A DNA stretch of 50,378 bases. Source: Candidatus Magasanikbacteria bacterium GW2011_GWC2_37_14. GTDB taxonomy: Bacteria; Patescibacteriota; Patescibacteriia; Magasanikbacterales; UBA922. Within the stretch, counting starts at the first letter, position 1; every line of letters starts with the position of its first letter. The stretch lies in contig LBSX01000014.1 in NCBI GenBank assembly GCA_000990355.1, forward strand, positions 1 to 50,378, read 5' to 3'. This document shows, one piece after another, positions 16,226 through 23,613 of the stretch. Both the position numbers and the translations under genes were made by a program. The notes beneath the pieces were generated by a model. It saw nothing but the letters and a program-made list of their open reading frames with translations. It searched no databases and had not been told where the DNA came from.

Positions 16226-16254
16226 AGTATAGCACATTTTTGTCATCTTGTCAA
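16226..16254 (-). promoter_or_regulatory. Minus-strand promoter for the 54-aa gene
   Basis: On the minus strand, TTGACA (16254-16249), a 17-nt spacer and TATACT (16231-16226). Its -35 box overlaps that of the divergent plus-strand promoter. Confidence 0.8.
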
Positions 16255-16276
16255 GAGTATAGTTTTATGATACAAT
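16248..16276 (+). promoter_or_regulatory. Plus-strand promoter for the 16330 gene and adk
   Basis: TTGTCA (16248-16253), a 17-nt spacer and TACAAT (16271-16276). The same seven base pairs serve as the -35 region for both directions. The leader after it contains another palindromic repeat (CCTGCCTTCCGGTAGG, about 16285-16300). Confidence 0.75.
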
Positions 16277-16329
16277 ATTTTTAGCCTGCCTTCCGGTAGG
16301 AATGGCTTAATCTAGCTAAAATAATCTAT

Positions 16330-16608
16330 ATGTCATTTTTTGGAAGTACCGAATATTCTACCAACTCTCATCATTTGCACGAACCTGATATTCGTCATTT
16401 AGCATCCCACCACAAAGTGGCTTCTTTAGAAGATCGCCAAGAAAAAATTGTGGCCGAGGCAATTATGGCGGCACGTGATGGTGAACACCGAATTTCTATG
16501 CAAAAAATTCATGATGTTTTGTATCATTTACGCGAACAAAGTCTAATTAGTGAACATGATCGTTCGGGATTAATGGTAGAATTTAAAGATTTTTTTAATC
16601 GTTTATGA
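16330..16608 (+). CDS. Hypothetical protein coupled to adk (92 aa)
   Basis: I do not recognise this protein. It is polar, His-rich near the N-terminus (SHHLHEPDIRHLASHHK) and then mainly helical (EDRQEKIVAEAIMAARDGEHR), without Cys or membrane segment. Its stop overlaps the adk start (ATGA at 16605-16608), so the two are probably translationally coupled, and a shared promoter lies at 16248-16276. The pairing with adenylate kinase may only reflect operon position. Confidence 0.75.
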   Translation: MSFFGSTEYSTNSHHLHEPDIRHLASHHKVASLEDRQEKIVAEAIMAARDGEHRISMQKIHDVLYHLREQSLISEHDRSGLMVEFKDFFNRL

Positions 16609-17261
16609 AAAAAATTATTATCCTAATGGGTGTGCCAGGCAGTGGTAAGGGCACCCAGGCGAGGTTATTGGCCAAACGCCACAATTATGGTCATCTCTCT
16701 ACTGGCGACCTTTTACGGGCCTTAGATGCCAATCCCAATGCCGATCCGGAAGATTTAGCCATGCTTGCCGAAATGAAAGCTGGTAAATTGGTGGCCGATT
16801 CCTTAATCTACAAATTAGCTTTTGCGGAAATAGCCAAATATTTAAATAATAACCAAGGAGTAATTTTGGATGGTGCCATTCGGAATGTTGTTCAAGCCCA
16901 AAAATATCAAGAATTTTTTGTTAGTAAAAATGTTGCCGATGAAGTAATGGTTATTGAAATTAAATTGACTGATGAATCTAGTTGGAATCGTTTAACCAAA
17001 CGCAAGGTTTGCCCAGCTTGTGGTTTTATTTTGCCGTATTCATTAGAAAACGAAACAAAAACTGTTTGCCCAGAATGTGGTGGTAAATTAATTGTGCGTA
17101 AAGACGACAATCCCGAAACAATTAAGAAAAGAATTATTGATCAAGGCAATGTAGCTATTAAACCAATTTTAGAATATTACCAAAATTTAGGAATACTTCT
17201 AACTGTGGATGGGGAAGTAAATATTGACAGAGTAGATGTAGAGATTGAAAAATTGTTGTAA
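16605..17261 (+). CDS. adk: Adenylate kinase, zinc-lid type
   Basis: Adk interconverts ATP + AMP and 2 ADP. The P-loop is GVPGSGKG (residues 9-16) and HLSTGDLLR follows. The lid carries four Cys (136, 139, 155, 158) in CxxC..CxxC for zinc. The usual DGFPR AMP-site motif reads DGAIR here, a notable change that keeps the Arg. Length is 218 aa. It is coupled to the gene before and ends at its own terminator, separated from the secY cluster by 2 kb of repeats and GC-rich genes. Confidence 0.95.
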   Translation: MKKIIILMGVPGSGKGTQARLLAKRHNYGHLSTGDLLRALDANPNADPEDLAMLAEMKAGKLVADSLIYKLAFAEIAKYLNNNQGVILDGAIRNVVQAQKYQEFFVSKNVADEVMVIEIKLTDESSWNRLTKRKVCPACGFILPYSLENETKTVCPECGGKLIVRKDDNPETIKKRIIDQGNVAIKPILEYYQNLGILLTVDGEVNIDRVDVEIEKLL

Positions 17262-17267
17262 TAAAAG

Positions 17268-17290
17268 TGGCTTGTAAAAGCCATTTTTTT
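17268..17290 (+). terminator. Terminator after adk
   Basis: TGGCTT/AAGCCA (17268-17273 with 17278-17283) followed by seven T. Confidence 0.8.
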
Positions 17291-17309
17291 GTTGTAAAAT
17301 ATAGCTATT

Positions 17310-18128
17310 ATGGCTTACATAAAAACTAAACAAGAAACACAATTAATTTTGGAAGGTGGAAAAATTTTAGGTAAAATTTTGGCCGAATTAGGTAAAATGG
17401 CTCAGCCGGGAGTTAGTGCTTTTACTATAGATCAAAAAGCCGAAGAATTAATAAAAGCCGCTGGTGGTCGTCCGGCTTTTAAAGGTTACAAAAATCATCG
17501 CCATGATCCTCCATTTCCTTCTACTATTTGTGCTTGTATAAACGAAGAATTAGTACATGGTATTGCTACCAAAGAAAAAGTTTTAAAAGAAGGTGATATT
17601 TTTACCATAGATATTGGCATGGAGTATCCAGTCTACGCTAAAGCTTCGCCCGGCAAGAAAGGTTATTTTACCGACACAGCCTTAACTGTACCTGTGGGCA
17701 AAATACCAGAAAAAGTTCAAAAATTATTAGCAGATACACAAAAGTCGTTATCTTTGGCAATCAAAGCTTGTAAAGTTAAAAATACCGTAGCAGATATTGG
17801 TAAAGCAGTAGAAGATTATATTTCACCAAAAGGTTATGGTATTGTGCGAGATTTGGTAGGTCATGGAGTAGGGCATGCAGTACACGAAGACCCACGTGTG
17901 CCAAATTATTATTCACCGGAAAATAAAAAATGGGTTTTGGAAGAAGGCGTGGTAATTGCGATTGAACCAATGATAACTTTAGGTACACACGAAATTATGA
18001 CTGCAAATGATGGTTGGTCAATTTCTACAGTTGATAATTCTTTGTGTGCACATTTTGAACATACAATTATTATAACTAAAAAAGGTCCGGTAATTGCTAC
18101 CTTACGGCCTGGAGAAAAAAAGTTATGA
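17310..18128 (+). CDS. map: Methionine aminopeptidase, type I
   Basis: Map removes the N-terminal Met from new proteins. The metal ligands by alignment to the E. coli enzyme are D101, D122, H184, E218 and E249; H191 of GHAVHEDP is the conserved second His. At residues 108-117 (VYAKASPGKK) the loop between the first two Asp ligands carries an in-frame copy of the CTAAAGCT repeat (17632-17660), where most enzymes go directly from a Tyr to KGY. Length is 272 aa. The stop overlaps the ruvX start (ATGA). Confidence 0.96.
   Translation: MAYIKTKQETQLILEGGKILGKILAELGKMAQPGVSAFTIDQKAEELIKAAGGRPAFKGYKNHRHDPPFPSTICACINEELVHGIATKEKVLKEGDIFTIDIGMEYPVYAKASPGKKGYFTDTALTVPVGKIPEKVQKLLADTQKSLSLAIKACKVKNTVADIGKAVEDYISPKGYGIVRDLVGHGVGHAVHEDPRVPNYYSPENKKWVLEEGVVIAIEPMITLGTHEIMTANDGWSISTVDNSLCAHFEHTIIITKKGPVIATLRPGEKKL
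17632..17660 (+). repeat. CTAAAGCT palindromic repeat, copy 3 (inside map)
   Basis: CTACGCTAAAGCTTCGCCCG and the following GCAAGAAAG are similar to the copies at 1991-2020 and 7399-7429. It is read in frame as YAKASPGKK between two metal-ligand segments of the enzyme. Confidence 0.7.
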
Positions 18129-18505
18129 ATCTTTTAGGAATAGATTATGGTAAAAAAAAGATTGGTTTGGCCTATGCAGTTTTAGGTGTGGATTTGGTAA
18201 TGCCTTTGGGGCAAATTGGTGGAGGTGAAGAAAAAATTCGCCGAGGTAAAGTAATAGAAATTATCAAAGAAAAACAAATTAATAAAATTGTTGTTGGCTA
18301 TCCATATGGACTTAAAGGTGAAAAAAATGAAAACACTGCTCGGGTAGATAAATTTGTAAATCAATTAAAAAATGATTTTGATATTGAAATAGAATTGGTA
18401 GATGAACGCTTTAGTTCTTTGTTGGCAGACAGAATGGGTGGAACAGTAAGCAGAGACGAAAAAGCTGCAATGGTGATCTTGCAATCATATTTGGCGAAAA
18501 AGTAA
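18125..18505 (+). CDS. ruvX: RuvX/YqgF-type putative pre-16S rRNA nuclease
   Basis: YqgF proteins have an RNase H fold and process the 5' end of 16S rRNA; they were earlier named RuvX as possible Holliday junction resolvases. LGIDYGKKKIGLAYA (residues 3-17) is the first catalytic-Asp motif, and IVVGYPYGLKGEKNE and VDERFSSLLA follow. Length (126 aa) is slightly short of the usual 138. The start overlaps the map stop by 4 nt. It is the last gene before a short AT-rich repeat tract. Confidence 0.9.
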   Translation: MNLLGIDYGKKKIGLAYAVLGVDLVMPLGQIGGGEEKIRRGKVIEIIKEKQINKIVVGYPYGLKGEKNENTARVDKFVNQLKNDFDIEIELVDERFSSLLADRMGGTVSRDEKAAMVILQSYLAKK

Positions 18506-18509
18506 TTAA

Positions 18510-18590
18510 GTTAACTAAGTTTGCTAAGTAGCTAAGTAAAGAAAACTTAGAAAACTTAATAAACTTAGAAAACTTAATAAACTTAGATAA
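18510..18590. repeat. AAACTTAG/AACTTAATA direct repeats
   Basis: Short words repeat in tandem (AAACTTAGAAAACTTAATA occurs twice in a row), preceded by CTAAGTTTGCTAAGTAGCTAAGT. The tract resembles the TAAGTGTG repeats beside the S23-type gene at 43609. Confidence 0.7.
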
Positions 18591-18592
18591 AT

Positions 18593-19807
18593 ATGTTCTA
18601 CTTTAGCAATGTTATTCACAAACGAGTTCATGATACAAATGATGAAGTTTTAGGTATACTTACTGATGTAATTGTTGAAGCGAATAAAAAGAATTTTCCT
18701 CCGGTCATTGGTATTATGGTAAAAGATAAAGCGAATAAGCGTGATTTGTTTGTGCCAACTAACCAAATAGATAGTTGGAGTAGCGATGGGATTGTTTTAA
18801 ATTGTTTAAATAGTCAAGTGTTAGAAGAAGTTCCTAATAATTCAGAATTATTATTTTTGCATGACAATATTGTTGATAAACAAATTGTGGATTTGTCGGG
18901 TGCTAAAGTTGTGCGCGTAAATGACTTACAGTTTGGGGTAGTTCGTGGGACTACCAGTCTTTTGGCTATTGATGTTTCTACTAGTGGTTTGTTTCGTCGT
19001 TTGGGTATAAATAAACCTTTTTTAAATATTTTTAAACCTAATTTATTGGAATGGAAAAATGTGCATTTGATTGGTGATAAATTACAATTAGCAATTGGTA
19101 AAAATGAATTAATCAAATTGCACCCGGCCGATATTGCCAACATTGTCGAAAAATTAAATTTAAAACAAGGAAGTTTATTGTTAAAATCTTTGGACGAAGC
19201 CACGGCTGCCAAGGTTATGGAAGAAATTCAACCCGAGATTCAAAAACTTTTGGTACAACATTTGGGTGTAGAACGTTCTGCCGATATTATGTCCAAAATG
19301 TCTACCGACGAATTAGTAGATTTGATCCAACTTTTACCAGCGCGGGAAGCCAGAAAAATTATTAATGATTTACCAATCAATAAAGACATGCATCGGGTAA
19401 AAAAGATTTTGGAATATGAAGAAGACGAAGCAGGGGGTTTAATGACTACTGAATATTTATCCGTCCTTCCTGGTGACACAGTTAAAAAAGCCATAGAAAC
19501 AATTCGCACTCATTCCCATTTACATCGTTCAATTAATTTTTTGTATGTGGTTAGTGAAGATAATAAATTTTTAGGGGTAGTTTCTTTGCGTCGTTTAGTA
19601 GTCGCCGAAGATAGTGAAATGGTTAGAGATATTATGAAACATACTGCTCGAGTGCCAGGAATTAGAGCCCATGAAAAATTAAGTGATATCGCCGAAAAAA
19701 TGACTAAATACAATCTTTTTTCTGTAGCTGTAGTAGATAAAGAAAATATTATGCTTGGTGTGGTGACTATCGATGATGTAATGCGTTGTTTATTCCCCGA
19801 AGCCTAA
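18593..19807 (+). CDS. MgtE N-domain and CBS-pair protein without the channel
   Basis: The first 160 or so residues look like two PRC-barrel-type modules (VLGILTDVIVEAN; VVRVNDLQFGVV). An MgtE N-domain of helical repeats follows (about 170-270; KLHPADIANIVEKL, STDELVDLIQLLPAREARKI), then a CBS pair (about 278-400; MTTEYLSVLPGDTVKKAI, LGVVSLRRLVV). The transmembrane Mg2+ channel domain of true MgtE is missing. In MgtE the N and CBS domains sense Mg2+ and gate the pore. The next gene, 7 nt downstream, is an Nramp-like transporter, so this protein probably regulates that partner; this is inference from context. Confidence 0.85.
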   Translation: MFYFSNVIHKRVHDTNDEVLGILTDVIVEANKKNFPPVIGIMVKDKANKRDLFVPTNQIDSWSSDGIVLNCLNSQVLEEVPNNSELLFLHDNIVDKQIVDLSGAKVVRVNDLQFGVVRGTTSLLAIDVSTSGLFRRLGINKPFLNIFKPNLLEWKNVHLIGDKLQLAIGKNELIKLHPADIANIVEKLNLKQGSLLLKSLDEATAAKVMEEIQPEIQKLLVQHLGVERSADIMSKMSTDELVDLIQLLPAREARKIINDLPINKDMHRVKKILEYEEDEAGGLMTTEYLSVLPGDTVKKAIETIRTHSHLHRSINFLYVVSEDNKFLGVVSLRRLVVAEDSEMVRDIMKHTARVPGIRAHEKLSDIAEKMTKYNLFSVAVVDKENIMLGVVTIDDVMRCLFPEA

Positions 19808-19814
19808 AAATAAT

Positions 19815-21065
19815 ATGGAAGAAGTTAAAAAAAATAATTGGTGGCTTAAAATTACTTTCTTTTTTAGTGTTATTGGGCCAGGAATTATTGCGGCCAATGC
19901 CGATAATGACGCTGGTGGTATTTCTACCTATTCAATTGTAGGAGCCCATTTTGGTATAAAAATGCTTTGGGTACTTTTTTTAATTACTTTTTCTTTGGCT
20001 ATTACTCAAGAAATGGGAGTCCGGATTGGTTTGGTTACTCGCCAAGGTTTAGGTGGTTTAATTCGTGAAAAATTTGGCGTCAAGTGGACGTTATTTGCCA
20101 TGGTTACCATGCTTATAGCCAATCTAGGTACGATTACGGCCGAATTTGCTGGTATTGCTTCAGCTTTTGAAATTGGTAATATTTCCAAATATTGGTCAGT
20201 ACCAATTGCAGCTTTGGTGGTTTGGTTTATTTTGTCCAAAGGTTCATTCAAAACTACCCAAAAGATTTTTTTAATTTTTTCGGCTTTTTATTTTGTTTAT
20301 ATTATTAATGGGTTTTTGGTTCAGCCCGATTTTGGTGAGGCAACTTTGGCTTTAATTACCCCGACTTTAGAGTGGTCAGCTCCTTTTTTGCTTACTATGA
20401 TTGCTTTAATTGGTACGACAATCACGCCCTGGGGTCAATTTTTTATTCAATCTTATGTAGTAGACAAAGGTTTGAATATTAAACACTACAAAGCAGAAAA
20501 AGTTGAAGTTTTTTTAGGAGCTTTTATTACAAACATTGTTAGTTTTTTCATCATCATTTCCACTGCTTATACTTTGTACAAAACTGGGGTGCACATTACC
20601 GATGCCAAAGATGCGGCTTTGGCTTTGGAACCATTGGCCGGACATTTTTCTTTAATTCTTTTTGGTTTTGGCTTGTTTGTAGCTTCTATGCTGGGTGCTT
20701 TTATTTTGCCTACTGCCACTGCCTATGCAATTTGTGAAGCCTTTGGCTGGGAACATGGATTCAACAAAGGTTGGGATGAAGCCAAAATATTTTATGGTAT
20801 TATTTTTGTTTCAATTTTTATTCCCGCAATTTTAGTTTTAATTCCTGGCTTGCCTTTAATTAAAGTTATGCTTTTGTCTCAGGATGTGAATGGAATCTTA
20901 TTACCAATTATTTTAATTTTTGTGCTTAAAATTATTAATGACAAAAAAATAATGGGGGAACATATCAATAAACCAATTGGTAATATTATTGCTTGGGCTA
21001 CGGTCATTGGTATTATTTTGGCTACTGTAGCTTTGGTTATTTCTTCAATATTTTATCAATTTTAA
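19815..21065 (+). CDS. Nramp-family divalent metal transporter with altered metal site
   Basis: A membrane transporter of 416 aa with about 11 hydrophobic segments. The family pattern GPGIIAA..D is clear, but key ligands are changed. The TM1 motif DPGN reads DAGG (residues 32-35), and the TM6 motif (A)MPH reads TITPW (202-206), so the Met that favours soft metals such as Mn2+ and Fe2+ is absent. Nramp relatives lacking this Met are known to carry Mg2+. With an MgtE-N/CBS sensor gene just upstream, Mg2+ is the likely substrate. recO follows after 1 nt. Confidence 0.85.
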   Translation: MEEVKKNNWWLKITFFFSVIGPGIIAANADNDAGGISTYSIVGAHFGIKMLWVLFLITFSLAITQEMGVRIGLVTRQGLGGLIREKFGVKWTLFAMVTMLIANLGTITAEFAGIASAFEIGNISKYWSVPIAALVVWFILSKGSFKTTQKIFLIFSAFYFVYIINGFLVQPDFGEATLALITPTLEWSAPFLLTMIALIGTTITPWGQFFIQSYVVDKGLNIKHYKAEKVEVFLGAFITNIVSFFIIISTAYTLYKTGVHITDAKDAALALEPLAGHFSLILFGFGLFVASMLGAFILPTATAYAICEAFGWEHGFNKGWDEAKIFYGIIFVSIFIPAILVLIPGLPLIKVMLLSQDVNGILLPIILIFVLKIINDKKIMGEHINKPIGNIIAWATVIGIILATVALVISSIFYQF

Positions 21066-21066
21066 T

Positions 21067-21603
21067 ATGTTAGGTTTAGTGCTCTCTCGCCGTAATTTTC
21101 GTGAAGCGGATCAAATAATTTCGTTGTATACACTGGAGCAGGGGAAAGTGGAGGTTTTGGCGCGAGGAGTAAAAAAAATTACTAGTAAGAATTCGGCTCA
21201 TTTAGAGCCGTTTTCCTATATTGATGCCGAAATTATTCCTGGCAAGGAATTACCACATTTGGGTGCAGTCCAATCACTTGAATATTTTTCTCATATTCGT
21301 CAAGATTTACAAAAAAGTCTGGTTGCTAGTTTTGTGGTAAATTTCTTAAATAAAATTTTGCATGATGGTGAAAAAGATGAACGATTGTTTACGGTCACGC
21401 TCGATTTTATAAAATATCTTAATCAAGAATCAACCGTTTGTAATTTAGAATTAATTGATGGTTACATTGTTAAACTGTTACATTGTCTAGGTTATGATAT
21501 ACAAATTATCAAAGCCAACCCTGATCATGAATTTATTTATAATTTTTTAGTAAATCAATTAGAAAGAAAAATAGGGGATTGGAAAAAACTATTTCTTGCA
21601 TAA
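21067..21603 (+). CDS. recO: DNA repair protein RecO, short form
   Basis: RecO loads RecA on SSB-coated single-stranded DNA. The N-terminal OB fold is clear (GLVLSRRNFREADQIISLYT, then KVEVLARGVKKITSKNSAHLEPFS). The C-terminal helical domain is cut short: 178 aa against about 240, with no zinc-binding cysteine cluster. The ORF ends naturally at a stop with no sign of a frameshift, so it may be a reduced form. Confidence 0.85.
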   Translation: MLGLVLSRRNFREADQIISLYTLEQGKVEVLARGVKKITSKNSAHLEPFSYIDAEIIPGKELPHLGAVQSLEYFSHIRQDLQKSLVASFVVNFLNKILHDGEKDERLFTVTLDFIKYLNQESTVCNLELIDGYIVKLLHCLGYDIQIIKANPDHEFIYNFLVNQLERKIGDWKKLFLA

Positions 21604-21624
21604 ATTAGCCAAAATTGGTAAGAT
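21596..21624 (+). promoter_or_regulatory. Possible promoter for the 21641 gene
   Basis: TTGCAT (21596-21601), a 17-nt spacer and TAAGAT (21619-21624), overlapping the recO 3' end. Confidence 0.5.
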
Positions 21625-21640
21625 ATAGCCAATAATTTAT

Positions 21641-22306
21641 ATGTTTTCACTTTGGTTTTACAGTTTATTTTTTCGGGAAATTAATATTGACAAATGGCAA
21701 AAAATGCCAGCAAATTTGGCTAATTTAAGCCAAAAAATAATTAATGGAGAACCAGTAGTTGGCAAGGTATATCGTCCTACACCGGAAAAAAGTCTGTTTA
21801 TGACTATTTTAATGACTGCCTTTTTTGTGGTTTTTATACTAGCTTTTGTATTTTTATTAGGTGGAGGAGTTTCTTTTTTTGTCTATGTCTGGCAAGAAAT
21901 GCGGTGGTTTGTGGTGGTAGCTTTGTTAATAATTTTTTATTTTTTTTATTATTCATTACTTTGTTATTGGTTTTTTCCAAGTTGGCTTCAAAAAAAAATA
22001 AATCATTATTATATTTATATTGGCCCAGAAGGAATATTGCGTAAAGATTACTATCGTTTTGCATATCTACCTTGGCCAATAGTTAGTGGGGCAATTTTTA
22101 ATCACTCTTATGTTGGTGATGATGGAGCTAGTTTGTCTTTGGACTTATTTTTAAAAAATAATAAAGTTTGGAATCCTATGCTTGTTAATGCCTATGGTTA
22201 TGGTTCACTGTGGTTTGGTTTAGTAACTTACAATATTAATGATCTAAAATTAATTGCCGATAATATTAATTTTTATGCCAAAGAAGTTGGTTTTAAAACA
22301 AATTAA
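21641..22306 (+). CDS. Hypothetical membrane protein (221 aa)
   Basis: Two long hydrophobic segments (about residues 52-75 and 83-110; the first contains ILMTAFFVVFILAFVFLLGG) follow a soluble N-terminal part, and a C-terminal domain of about 100 residues starts YYIYIGPEGILRKDYYRF. That C-terminal form (IGPEGI..) resembles PH-like domains of other small bacterial membrane proteins, but I cannot assign a family. It sits between recO and asnS with a possible promoter of its own. Confidence 0.8.
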   Translation: MFSLWFYSLFFREINIDKWQKMPANLANLSQKIINGEPVVGKVYRPTPEKSLFMTILMTAFFVVFILAFVFLLGGGVSFFVYVWQEMRWFVVVALLIIFYFFYYSLLCYWFFPSWLQKKINHYYIYIGPEGILRKDYYRFAYLPWPIVSGAIFNHSYVGDDGASLSLDLFLKNNKVWNPMLVNAYGYGSLWFGLVTYNINDLKLIADNINFYAKEVGFKTN

Positions 22307-22311
22307 ATAAT

Positions 22312-23610
22312 ATGCAAACATTTATAAAAAATTTAGCTAAATATGTTGAAGAAGAAGTAATTTTAAAAGGCTGGGTAAACAATATTCGTTCTTCTGGTTC
22401 AATTGCTTTTTTGGAATTACGCGATGGTAGTGGTTTTGTTCAGTGTGTAGTTAGTAAAAAGGAATTGAGTGAAGAAATTTGGGGATTGGTGGAAAAAGCT
22501 ACTCAAGAATCTTCAGGAATTGTTACCGGTCTTGTAACCAAACATCCCAAACAAGATGGTTTATTTGAAATTCAAGTTACTAATTTTGAATTAATTCAAC
22601 AAGCAATTGATTATCCAATTAGTAACAAAGAACATGGTCCAGAATTTTTAATGGATAATCGTCATTTGTGGTTGCGTAGCAAAAAACAGTGGGCAATTTT
22701 AAAGATTAGAGATGAAGTATTTTTTAGTTTACAGTCATTTTTGCGTGAAGAAAATTTTACTCGGGTTGATGCACCAATTTTGCAACCAACCTCATGTGAA
22801 GATACGTCAGAATTATTTCAAATAGATTTTTTTGGTGAACCAGTTTATCTCACTCAGTCTGGACAATTATATATTGAAGCTGCAGAAATGAGTTTGGGTC
22901 GTGTTTATGATTTTGGTCCGGTTTTTCGAGCTGAAAAATCTAAAACCCGTAAACATTTAAATGAATTTTGGATGATGGATGCCGAATTGCCATTTGAATC
23001 ATTGGAACAAATGATGGATTTTATCGAAAAAATGATGAAAAGATTGACTACCGATGTGTTAACTCATTGCGAAGAAGAATTAAAAATATTAGAGCGTGAC
23101 CTTAAGCCACTTGAACATGTGCGTGATGCTGGTTTTGTACGTTTAAAACATAAAGAAGTAATTGAAAAGCTTAACAGCAAGTTTCAGGCTGGCCTAACGC
23201 TTGTTGATGACATTGGCGCTCCTGAAGAGAGTATGATTGCCAAACTTTATGATGTGCCAGTGTTTGTTACTGATTGGCCGGCTGAAATTAAAGCTTTTTA
23301 TATGCCTCATTTTATGGATGGCGATATGGAACGTGTGCGTTCAGTTGATTTAATTGGCATTGAGGGTTATGGTGAATTAGTTGGTGGCGCGGAACGTGAA
23401 TATGATTATGACAAATTAATTGCAGTAATGAAAAAACGTAATTATAATTTGGAGGATTATTCTTGGTATCTTGATTTACGCCGTTATGGATCAATTCCGC
23501 ACAGTGGTTTTGGGCTAGGGTTGGAAAGAATGGTAGCTTGGCTTTCGGGCATTCACCATGTACGCGAGGCTATTCCTTTTGCTAGAACAATGAATCGTAT
23601 AAGACCGTAA
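22312..23610 (+). CDS. asnS: Asparaginyl-tRNA synthetase
   Basis: A class IIb synthetase that charges tRNA-Asn. An N-terminal OB fold (VILKGWVNNIRSSGSIAFLE) precedes the catalytic core. Motif 2 is FRAEKSKTRKHLNEFWMMDAE; FW after HLNE marks AsnRS, whereas AspRS has FTGLD. Motif 3 is GFGLGLERMVAWLSG, and the C-terminus ends REAIPFARTMNRIRP. Length (432 aa) is typical. A separate AspRS gene lies at 25117, supporting the assignment. Confidence 0.95.
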   Translation: MQTFIKNLAKYVEEEVILKGWVNNIRSSGSIAFLELRDGSGFVQCVVSKKELSEEIWGLVEKATQESSGIVTGLVTKHPKQDGLFEIQVTNFELIQQAIDYPISNKEHGPEFLMDNRHLWLRSKKQWAILKIRDEVFFSLQSFLREENFTRVDAPILQPTSCEDTSELFQIDFFGEPVYLTQSGQLYIEAAEMSLGRVYDFGPVFRAEKSKTRKHLNEFWMMDAELPFESLEQMMDFIEKMMKRLTTDVLTHCEEELKILERDLKPLEHVRDAGFVRLKHKEVIEKLNSKFQAGLTLVDDIGAPEESMIAKLYDVPVFVTDWPAEIKAFYMPHFMDGDMERVRSVDLIGIEGYGELVGGAEREYDYDKLIAVMKKRNYNLEDYSWYLDLRRYGSIPHSGFGLGLERMVAWLSGIHHVREAIPFARTMNRIRP

Positions 23611-23613
23611 ACT

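Noticed and set aside
16605-18128. Reassigned TGA codon (as in Gracilibacteria/SR1)
   Set aside because: TGA ends map, the 16330 gene and others at the expected family lengths, and no TGA interrupts a gene, so the code is standard.
18510-18590. CRISPR-like repeat tract
   Set aside because: The repeats are short direct words with no unique spacers of regular size and no cas genes. No CRISPR array is seen elsewhere in the window.
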